Of a DNA stretch of 9,240 bases, positions 1 through 8,079 are shown one piece after another; positions within the stretch are counted from its first letter, which is position 1, and the number at the start of each line of letters is the position of its first letter. A model generated the notes under the pieces. It ran no database searches and was not told where the DNA came from. It saw nothing but the letters and a program-made list of their open reading frames with translations. Source of the DNA: Rhodocyclaceae bacterium (GTDB lineage: Bacteria > Pseudomonadota > Gammaproteobacteria > Burkholderiales > Rhodocyclaceae); assembly GCA_013821865.1 (NCBI GenBank), contig PNJM01000084.1:1-9240 (forward strand), written 5' to 3'. A program made the position numbers and the translations under genes.

Positions 1-983
1 TGATCGGCGCCGGCCAGGCCGGCGGCCCGACGCTGATGCAGGCCTGCGCCACGGGCGTGCGCACCCTGCTCGCGGCGGCGCAGGAGATCGAGGTCGGCAT
101 GGCCGGCGTCGCGCTGGCGATCAACTGCGACCGCACCTCGAACGGACCTCATCTCTACTACCCCAATCCGCGCGGCCCCGGCGGCACCGGCGCGGCCGAG
201 GACTGGGTGATGGACAATTTCGGCTGCGATCCGCTCGGCCGGCATTCCATGCTCCAAACCGCCGAGAACGTGGCGAAGAAACACGGCATCGCCACGCCGC
301 AGCAGCACGAGGTGGTGCTGCGGCGGGAGGAACAGTACCGGCAGGCGCTGGACAACGGCTCGGCCTTCCTCAAGCGCTACATGACCCTGCCCTTCGAGGT
401 GCCGGCGCCCAACTTCAAGAAGGCCGCGGGCACGATCGAGGGCGACGAGGGCGTGTCCCAGTCCACGCCCGAGGGACTGGCCAGGCTCAAGCCCGTCATG
501 GAGGGCGGCACGGTTACCTTCGGCGGCCAGACCCATCCGGCCGACGGCAACGCCGCTCTCGTCGTGGCCACGCCGGCGAGGGCGCGCGAACTGTCCGCCA
601 ACCCGAAGATCGCCGTGCGCCTGCACGGCTTCGGCCTCGCCCGCGCCCCGCTTGCCTACATGCCCGAGGCGACGGTGCCGGCGGCGCAGCGCGCGCTGCA
701 GCAGGCACGGCTCGCCTTCGGCCAGATGGCCGCAATCAAGACGCACAATCCGTTCGCGGCGAACGACATTTTCTTCGCCAGGGAAACCGGCACCGACCTG
801 AAGTCCATGAACAACTACGGCTGCTCGCTGGTGTGGGGCCATCCGCAGGCGCCGATGGGTACGCGCGCCATCATCGAGCTGATCGAGGAACTCGCGCTGC
901 GCGGCGGCGGCTACGGCCTGTTCACCGGCTGCGCCGCGGGCGACACGGCGATGGCCGTGGTGCTGCAGGTATGTGACGCATAG
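1..983 (+). CDS. iaaA: Thiolase (acyl-CoA:acetyl-CoA C-acyltransferase), 5' partial
   Basis: The reading frame is open from base 3 to the TAG at 981-983 and enters from outside the window, so the first ATG at 36 is internal. 326 residues are visible, and roughly 75-80 N-terminal residues should be missing, because the nucleophilic cysteine (QACATG, Cys codon 45-47) normally lies near residue 90. The general-base histidine is in WGHPQAPMGTR (codon 840-842) and the second cysteine is in TGCAAGD (codon 930-932), so the Cys-His-Cys triad is present. The flanks are unusual: the usual NEAFA is HNPFA, and the usual CxGGGxG is CAAGDTA. The role is thiolytic cleavage of a 3-oxoacyl-CoA. In this context the likely substrate is 3-(2-aminophenyl)-3-oxopropanoyl-CoA, giving 2-aminobenzoyl-CoA and acetyl-CoA. 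The thiolase fold is clear; the substrate and symbol are inferred from the neighbours. Confidence 0.85.
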   Translation, partial: IGAGQAGGPTLMQACATGVRTLLAAAQEIEVGMAGVALAINCDRTSNGPHLYYPNPRGPGGTGAAEDWVMDNFGCDPLGRHSMLQTAENVAKKHGIATPQQHEVVLRREEQYRQALDNGSAFLKRYMTLPFEVPAPNFKKAAGTIEGDEGVSQSTPEGLARLKPVMEGGTVTFGGQTHPADGNAALVVATPARARELSANPKIAVRLHGFGLARAPLAYMPEATVPAAQRALQQARLAFGQMAAIKTHNPFAANDIFFARETGTDLKSMNNYGCSLVWGHPQAPMGTRAIIELIEELALRGGGYGLFTGCAAGDTAMAVVLQVCDA

Positions 984-1036
984 TTTTCCGAGACCGAACA
1001 AGCCGACAAGAGGTGCCGGAGCACCCGCGATGGGAC

Positions 1037-1042
1037 AGGAGG
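1037..1042 (+). promoter_or_regulatory. Strong Shine-Dalgarno fixing the ligase start
   Basis: AGGAGG lies 8 bases before the ATG at 1051, within a purine-rich run from 1037 to 1050. The reading frame is open further upstream to an ATG at 973, which overlaps the thiolase end, and to another ATG at 1030. Neither has a comparable site, and the 26 extra residues do not resemble an acyl-CoA ligase N-terminus. Confidence 0.8.
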
Positions 1043-1050
1043 AGGGAAGG

Positions 1051-2639
<1,589 letters not shown>

Positions 2640-2643
<4 letters not shown>

Positions 2644-4766
2644 CCTTAAAAATCGGCATCGACGTCGGCGGCACCTTCACCGACTTCGTCGTCACGCGCG
2701 ACGGCGCCGAGCCGGCGATCTTCAAGACATTGTCGACCCCGTCAGACCCGTCGATCGCCGTGGTGAACGGCCTCACCGACATCGCCGCCGGCATGAATCC
2801 GCAGCTGTCGCTGGAGGCCTTCGCGCCCACCATCGACACCATCGTGCACGGCACCACGGTGACGACCAATGCCACGCTGACCGGCACCGGCGCCAAATGC
2901 GGCCTGCTCACCACGCAAGGCGTACGCGACGCGCTGGAGATGCGCCGCGGCATTCGCGAGGAGCAGTACAACAACCGCTACACCAACGTGAAGCCGCTGG
3001 TGCCGCGCTACCTGCGCGCCGGTATCGCGGGCCGCCTCGACCGCAGCGGCGTGGAGACGGCCCCGCTCGATCTCGACGAAGTAAAGCAGGCGATCGACCT
3101 CTTCAAGCAGGAAGGCGTGCAGGCGGTGTCGATCTGCTTCATGAACTCCTTCGCCAATCCGCTGCATGAGCAGGCGGCGGCGGAACTGGTGCGGCGCGAG
3201 ATGCCCGGCGCCTATCTCTCCGTGTCCACCGATCTCCTGCCCTCGATCCGCTTCTACGAGCGCGTCAGCACGACGGCGCTCAACTCCTACGTCGGGCCGA
3301 AGCTCAACCACTACCTGGACCAGCTCGTCGGCCGCCTCAAGGGCATCGGCTTCCACGGCCTGCTGCTCATCATGCAGTCGAACGGCGGCGTCATCTCGCC
3401 GCAGCTGGCGCGCGAGAAGGCCGCCCTCACCCTGCTCTCCGGCCCGGCCGGCGGCCCCGGCGCAGGGCTGTTCTACGTCCGTGCGCACGGCCAGAACAAG
3501 TGCATCACCACCGACATGGGCGGCACCAGTTTCGAGGCCTCGGTGGCGGTCGGCAGCCCGATGATCAAGAACGACGGCGAGATCGCCCGCCACAAGATCG
3601 CGCTGCCCATGCTCGACATCCACACCATCGGCGCGGGGGGCGGCTCGATCGGCTGGCTCGACGAGGGCGGCCTGCTGCGCATGGGCCCGCAAAGCGCCGG
3701 CGCCGATCCCGGCCCGGCCTGCTACGGCAAGGGCGGCCGGCTGCCCGCGACCACCGACGCCAACGTGGTGCTGGGCTACCTCGACCCCGACTTCTTCGCC
3801 GGCGGCAAAATGAAGCTCGACGCCGCCGCGGCGCGCAAGGCCATCGAGGAGCACATCGCCAGGCCGATGGGCCTCTCGATCGAGGAAGCCGCCGCCGGCA
3901 TGTACCGCGTCGCCTGCAACAACATGGCGCAGGGCGTGCGCGAGGTGACCATCAAGCGCGGCTTCGATCCGCGCGAGTTCCCCTTCATCCCGGCCGGCGG
4001 CGCCGGCCCCATCCACTCCTGCCTCATCTGCCAGGAACTGGAGATCCCGCTGCAGATCGTGCCGCGCGAGTCCTCCGTGCTGTGCGCCTTCGGCATGCTG
4101 ATGAGCGAACTCAAGCACGACTTCGTGCGCACCTTCGTCTCGCGCTTCGAGGCCATCGACTGGACGCGGCTCGCGGCCATCATCGACGAGATGTCCCGCG
4201 AAGGCGCCCGCCAGCTCACCGAGGAACGCATACCCGAGGCCAGGCGGCGTTACGACGTGAAGCTCGACTGCCGCTACATCAAGCAGTACCACGAGGTGTC
4301 GTTCGTCGTGCCGCGCGAACTGATCGACCGGCGCGACACGGCGGCCATCGCCCGCGCCTTCCATGCCGAGCACAACCGGCTCTACGGCTATTCGCTGGAG
4401 CAGGAGAACACGCCGGTCGAGATCATCAACGTGCGGGTGCAGGCCGTCGGCGTCACCGACAAGCCCGCGTACCGCGAGGAAGCCTGGGCCGGTGCCGATG
4501 CCGCCCGCGCGCTGAAGGGCAAAAGAGCGGTCTACATTCCCGAGACGAAAACGTTCAGGGAAATTCCGGTCTATGACGGCCACCGGATGCGCTACGGCAA
4601 CCGCATCGACGGCCCGGCCATGATCGAGCAGGAAACCACCGCCATCTTCGTCAGCGCCTCCTACGACTGCGCGGTGGATGCCCTCGGCTCCTTTGCCCTG
4701 TTCCAGAAGGGGCGCGAAGATCTCGTCAAATCATGCATGAAGGACAAGAAGGAGGCCCTGGTATGA
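2640..4766 (+). CDS. iaaC: Hydantoinase/oxoprolinase A-type ATPase subunit (ATP-dependent lactam ring opening)
   Basis: 708 residues, the normal length for the HyuA/5-oxoprolinase N-half family (ASKHA ATPase fold). Motifs in order: GIDVGGTFTD (residues 6-15), the HGTTVTTNA segment, SNGGVISP with LLSGPAGGPGAG, TDMGGTSFE (around 291-299) as second phosphate motif, HTIGAGGGSIG (328-338), GADPGPACYGKGG, the segment REVTIKRGFDPREF, and PAGGAGPIHS (451-460). These enzymes use ATP to activate an amide carbonyl (hydantoin, 5-oxoproline) or to carboxylate ketones. Next to a B12 mutase and a divergent acyl-CoA dehydrogenase, the best fit is ATP-dependent hydrolysis of 2-oxoindole-3-acetate to (2-aminophenyl)succinate, as proposed for the iaa pathway. 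Start ATG 2640 overlaps the ligase stop; a weak CGAGG site precedes it. The main alternative is a ketone carboxylase subunit (acetone/acetophenone type), since a thiolase and ligase would also fit that chemistry. Symbol from recalled operon order. Confidence 0.85.
4748..4754 (+). promoter_or_regulatory. Shine-Dalgarno for the short linker ORF
   Basis: AAGGAGG ends 8 bases before the ATG at 4763, inside the last codons of the A subunit. It is one of the strongest ribosome binding sites in the window, yet the start it serves opens only a 28-codon frame. The B-subunit start at 4846 has only a G-rich stretch in front. Confidence 0.65.
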
Positions 4767-4849
4767 GCACCTTCAACACATGGAGCCGCGCAGCGGCGAA
4801 CAACCGTCACCCCCTTCCGCGGGAAGGGGGCTTGGGGGAATGGCTATGA
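4763..4849 (+). CDS. Short linker ORF (28 aa), possible translational coupler
   Basis: The frame runs from ATG 4763 to TGA 4847-4849 and encodes MSTFNTWSRAAANNRHPLPR followed by EGGLGEWL. Its ATG overlaps the A-subunit stop (ATGA at 4763-4766), and its TGA overlaps the B-subunit ATG (ATGA at 4846-4849), so it is linked at both ends. A strong AAGGAGG precedes it. The peptide resembles no family I know, and its second half is translated repeat/hairpin sequence, so a protein function is doubtful. Two readings are possible. It may be a leader whose translation opens the hairpin over the B-subunit start. It may instead be the relic of the original B-subunit N-terminus, displaced by a repeat insertion (83-base offset, a different frame). 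I do not know whether it corresponds to a gene in the reference iaa operons. Confidence 0.35.
   Translation: MSTFNTWSRAAANNRHPLPREGGLGEWL
4810..4830 (+). repeat. GC-rich hairpin / REP-like element before the B subunit
   Basis: Positions 4810-4818 (CCCCCTTCC) pair perfectly with 4822-4830 (GGAAGGGGG) around the 3-base loop GCG. The following CTTGGGGGAATGG resembles the G-rich tail that accompanies CCCC...GGGG palindromes scattered between genes in many high-GC proteobacteria (general recollection). The wider element may span about 4780-4845. The purine-rich arm is the nearest upstream ribosome-binding-like sequence for the next gene, so the hairpin could mask it. There is no T-run, so it is not a classical terminator. 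Confidence 0.7.
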
Positions 4850-6531
4850 AGATCGACCCCATCCTGCTCTCCGTCTACGCCCGGACCTTCAAGTCCATCA
4901 CGGACGAGATGAGCATCTCGATGGAGCAGACCACGCGCTCGCCCATCCTGTGCGAAGCCAAGGACTACGTCACCGGCCTCTACGACGGCGACGGCAACAT
5001 GCTGGAACAGACCGAGAACCTGCCCATCCTGGCCTTCTCGCTGGCGCCGGTATGCAAGTACATCAAGGAATACTTCGGCGACGAGATCTACCCCGGCGAC
5101 GTCATCTTCCACAACGACGTTTTCAGCCTGGGCAACCAGAACAACGACGTCGCCGTCTTCAAGCCCGTCTTCCTCGACGGCAAGCTGGTCGCCTGGACTG
5201 CGGTCAAGGGCCACCAGGCCGACATCGGCGGCAACGTCGCAGGCGGCTACAACCCCAACGCGGTCGAGGTCTGGCAGGAAGCCCTGCGCATTCCGCCGGT
5301 GAAGGTGGTCGAACGCGGCAAGCTGCGCAAGGACGTGTGGAACCTGATCTTCGCCAACGTCCGGCTCGACATCGTGCAGCACGACATGAAGGCCGAGATG
5401 GGCGCCTGCACCGTGGGCGAGCGGCGCCTGCTGGAGCTGCTGAACAAGTACGGCGTCGACAGCTACGAGTCTCACAAGCAGGCTCTGTTCGACGCCACGC
5501 GCAAGATGATGGAAGCGGAAATCGCCAAGATCCCGAATGGAAACTATTCCGGCGAAGGCTACGTCTATTACGACGGCCGCCACGTCGGCTCGAAGTTCAC
5601 CATCCGCGTGGACATCGAGGTGAAGGACCGGCACATCAGGTTCGACTACTCGAGGACCGACCCCCAGACCAACGGCTTCGTGAACGGCACCTTCACCTCC
5701 AGCGCCTCGGCCACCATCCTGACGCTGCTGCAGATGGTGAACCCGGACATCCCGCACAACGAGGGCATGGTGCAGCCGATCGAGATCGTGATACCCGAGG
5801 GCACCCTCCTCAATGCGGCCTATCCGAAAGCCACCACTTTCGGCAACCACCTCTGCCCGCCCAACGCCGACGCCATTCAGCGCGCGCTCGCCCCGGTGCT
5901 GCCGGACCGCGTCACGGCCGGCTGGAACAACCTGCTCGCCTCGCTCACCACCGGCATCGATCCGAGGAACAACGAGAAGTACGTGGACATCGGCTTCATG
6001 GGCCTCAAGGGCGGTTCCGGCGCCATGCGCGGCACCGACGGCTACGACCACATCGGCATGATCGACGCCTCCGGCGGCGTGCTCGACCAGGATTACGAGA
6101 TGTTCGAGCAGCAGACGCCGCACACACTGATCAAGCACGAACTGCTCCCCGATTCCGCCGGCGCCGGCGAATGGCGCGGCGGCCTGGGCGTGGAGACGAT
6201 TTTCGAGATCGGCTCGGACGACACGCAACTGGTGACCTTCGGCGACGGCGATTTCGAACCGGCTTTCGGCCTGTTCGGCGGCTTTGATGCCGGCCTCAAC
6301 TTCATCCGCCTGCGCTACCCCGACGGCCAGACCGTGGTGCCGAAGAACAAGGATCTCATCACCGGCGTGCCCAGAGGCACCGTCTATCACCAGGTGGCGA
6401 GCGGCGGCGGCGGCTACGGCGACCCGAAGAAACGCGACCGCAAGGTACTGGCCGAGGAAATCAGGAACGGAGTCATCTCTCCCGAAGCAGCGCACCAGAT
6501 GTACGGCTTCGATCCGAAAGAGGCGGCGTAA
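4846..6531 (+). CDS. iaaE: Hydantoinase/oxoprolinase B-type subunit (partner of the A subunit)
   Basis: 561 residues from ATG 4846, a usual length for the HyuB family (~560-600). It shows the family N-terminus (KIDPILLSVY...SITDEMSISM), the central block HNDVFSLGNQNND (residues 89-101) followed by GHQADIGG (122-129), RIPPVKVVERG, and the C-terminal GGGGYGDP (520-527) with GVISPEAAHQMYG. Relative to common HyuB proteins (NDPYxGGTH..D and GHHADIGG, from memory), histidines in both blocks are replaced by Gln. It should complex with the A subunit and hydrolyse the activated amide. I chose 4846 because MKIDP matches the family start and because of the ATGA overlap with the short ORF. ATG 4840 (two residues longer) is an equal alternative. 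The frame is open up to ATG 4780, but residues from there would be repeat-derived (SPPSAGRGLGG). No third, acetone-carboxylase gamma-like subunit lies between A and B. Symbol from recalled order. Confidence 0.83.
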   Translation: MKIDPILLSVYARTFKSITDEMSISMEQTTRSPILCEAKDYVTGLYDGDGNMLEQTENLPILAFSLAPVCKYIKEYFGDEIYPGDVIFHNDVFSLGNQNNDVAVFKPVFLDGKLVAWTAVKGHQADIGGNVAGGYNPNAVEVWQEALRIPPVKVVERGKLRKDVWNLIFANVRLDIVQHDMKAEMGACTVGERRLLELLNKYGVDSYESHKQALFDATRKMMEAEIAKIPNGNYSGEGYVYYDGRHVGSKFTIRVDIEVKDRHIRFDYSRTDPQTNGFVNGTFTSSASATILTLLQMVNPDIPHNEGMVQPIEIVIPEGTLLNAAYPKATTFGNHLCPPNADAIQRALAPVLPDRVTAGWNNLLASLTTGIDPRNNEKYVDIGFMGLKGGSGAMRGTDGYDHIGMIDASGGVLDQDYEMFEQQTPHTLIKHELLPDSAGAGEWRGGLGVETIFEIGSDDTQLVTFGDGDFEPAFGLFGGFDAGLNFIRLRYPDGQTVVPKNKDLITGVPRGTVYHQVASGGGGYGDPKKRDRKVLAEEIRNGVISPEAAHQMYGFDPKEAA

Positions 6532-6532
6532 C

Positions 6533-7666
6533 GTGAATTTCGAGCTGACCGACGAGCAGAAGGCGATCCGCGACACCTTCGCCCGCTTCTGCGACGAGCG
6601 CATCGCGCCGCAGGCGGCCGCGCTGGACGAGGCGCGCGCCTTCCCGCGCGAGCTGTTCGGGGAACTGGCCGATCTCGGCTTCTTCGGCATGCGCTACCCG
6701 GAGGATGTCGGCGGCAGCGGCATGGCGCTCACCGAGTTCTGCCTGGCCCTGAGCGAGATCGCGCGCGGCTCGATGTCCCTGGCCGGCGCGGTCGCCATGC
6801 AGTCCCTGATGGGCACCAAGTTCCTCCACATGCTGGGCAACGCCGACATCCTCGAGCGCCTGTTCAAGCCGGCCCTCAGGGGCGAGAAGATCGGCGCCAT
6901 CTGCATGACCGAACCCAACGCCGGCTCCGACCTCGATTCCATCGCCACCAGCGCGAAAAAGGTCGACGGCGGCTACCTGTTGAATGGCCAGAAGACCTGG
7001 ATCACCTCGGCACCGCTGGCCGACTTCTTCACCGTCTTCGCCAAGGCCGGCGACGAGAAGAAGCTCACCATTTTCCTGGTGGAGCGCTCTTTCAAGGGCC
7101 TGACGGTTGGCCGCGAGATCCACAAGATGGGTGTCTGGGCTCTGCCCACTTCCGAGGTCGCCTTCGACGAATGCTTCGTGCCGGACAGCCACCGCCTCTC
7201 GCAAGAGGAAGGCGACGGCGAAGGCCACCTGCGCAAGACCCTGGCCGAGATCCGCATCATCACGGGCGCCATGGGACTGGGCGTGGCGCGCGCCGCGCTC
7301 GACGAGGCCGTGCGCTATTCCGGGGAGCGCAAGCAGTTCGGCAAGCCGATCAACCGCTTCCAGGCCATCCAGATGAAGCTGGCGGAAATGGCTACCGATC
7401 TGGAAGCCGCCCGCCACCTGGTCTATTACGCGGCCTGGCTGCGCGATGGCGGCCGTCCCCATCACAAGGAGGCAGCCATGGCCAAGCTCAACGCCACCGA
7501 AGCGGCGGCCCGCATCTGCGACCAGGCGGCGCGCGTGCTCGCCTCCTACGGCTACGCCATGGAATACCCGGTGCAGCGCTACCTGCGCGACGTGCGCTTC
7601 ACGCTGATCGGCGGCGGCACCAGCGAAATCCTGAAACTCATCATCGCCAAGGAAGTTACATCATGA
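6533..7666 (+). CDS. iaaF: Acyl-CoA dehydrogenase, probable decarboxylating (2-aminobenzyl)malonyl-CoA dehydrogenase
   Basis: 377 residues from GTG 6533, two bases after the B-subunit stop, with AAAGAGG about 9 bases upstream. The frame extends 83 codons further upstream, but that part overlaps the B subunit and is not homologous. Family features: flavin-binding TEPNAGSDLDS (Thr126-Ser136), WITS (156-159), KMGVWALPTSEVAF, the helix RYSGERKQFGKPI with Arg266, and the end IGGGTSEILK (359-368). The catalytic glutamate of medium-chain enzymes (YEGT) is Gly361. The alternative glutamate position of isovaleryl-/long-chain enzymes (MCAD residue 255) is Val260. So no canonical base is seen. This fits IaaF of Aromatoleum, reported to oxidise and decarboxylate benzylmalonyl-CoA to cinnamoyl-CoA with CO2 loss in place of proton abstraction. 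The expected product here is 2-aminocinnamoyl-CoA. Its TGA overlaps the next ATG. Confidence 0.85.
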   Translation: MNFELTDEQKAIRDTFARFCDERIAPQAAALDEARAFPRELFGELADLGFFGMRYPEDVGGSGMALTEFCLALSEIARGSMSLAGAVAMQSLMGTKFLHMLGNADILERLFKPALRGEKIGAICMTEPNAGSDLDSIATSAKKVDGGYLLNGQKTWITSAPLADFFTVFAKAGDEKKLTIFLVERSFKGLTVGREIHKMGVWALPTSEVAFDECFVPDSHRLSQEEGDGEGHLRKTLAEIRIITGAMGLGVARAALDEAVRYSGERKQFGKPINRFQAIQMKLAEMATDLEAARHLVYYAAWLRDGGRPHHKEAAMAKLNATEAAARICDQAARVLASYGYAMEYPVQRYLRDVRFTLIGGGTSEILKLIIAKEVTS

Positions 7667-8079
7667 GTGCGGCGACACAAATAAAACATGAGCGCAGGAT
7701 CAAGGTCCTGCTCGCCAAGCCCGGCCTCGACGGCCACGACCAGGGCGCCAAGATCGTCGCCCGCGCCATGATGGACGCCGGCTTCGAGGTGATCTACACC
7801 GGCCTGCGCCAGACACCCGAGGCGGTGGCGCGCATGTCGCTGGAGGAGGACGTGGATGTCATCGCCCTGTCCAGCATGGCCGGTTCGCACCTGCCCTTCT
7901 GCCGCAAGCTGAAACCCCTGCTCGAAGCCGGCGGTCTACAGGACAAGCTGTGGATCATCGGAGGCAACCTCCCCGAGCAGGACCATGCCGCCCTGCGCGA
8001 CCTCGGCTTCAAGGGAATTTTCCCCACCGGCTCCAAGCTCGACGCCATCGTGGACTACATCCGGGAGCAGGCTAAATGA
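7663..8079 (+). CDS. iaaG: Adenosylcobalamin-dependent acyl-CoA mutase, small (B12-binding) subunit
   Basis: 138 residues, the usual size of a stand-alone cobalamin-binding subunit. The base-off/His-on motif DGHDQG is at residues 23-28, where His25 is the lower cobalt ligand with Asp23 and Gly28. The SxL position reads SSM (70-72, Leu to Met), and the GG motif is IIGGNLPEQD (98-107). Start ATG 7663 follows AAGGA (7649-7653) and overlaps the dehydrogenase stop (ATGA); the frame is open upstream, but only as a shadow of that gene. With the next gene it forms a split mutase like Hcm, Icm and the archaeal methylmalonyl-CoA mutases. In this operon the predicted reaction is (2-aminophenyl)succinyl-CoA to (2-aminobenzyl)malonyl-CoA. 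Binding of B12 is close to certain; the substrate is inferred from context. Confidence 0.9.
   Translation: MSAATQIKHERRIKVLLAKPGLDGHDQGAKIVARAMMDAGFEVIYTGLRQTPEAVARMSLEEDVDVIALSSMAGSHLPFCRKLKPLLEAGGLQDKLWIIGGNLPEQDHAALRDLGFKGIFPTGSKLDAIVDYIREQAK

Noticed and set aside
1012..1025. Small hairpin (GGTGC, loop CGGA, GCACC) between thiolase and ligase
   Set aside because: Only 5 bp, no T-run and immediately before a strong ribosome binding site; not supportable as a terminator or operator.
3500..4576. Plus-strand 358-codon frame inside the hydantoinase A gene
   Set aside because: An Arg/His-rich out-of-frame shadow with no recognisable domain, fully contained in a well-supported gene.
2742..6690. 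Minus-strand open frames of over 600 codons (2742-4583 and 4807-6690) opposite the hydantoinase subunits
   Set aside because: Low-complexity translations rich in His, Val, Gly and Ala, typical of antisense shadows in GC-rich genes; the sense frames are recognised proteins.
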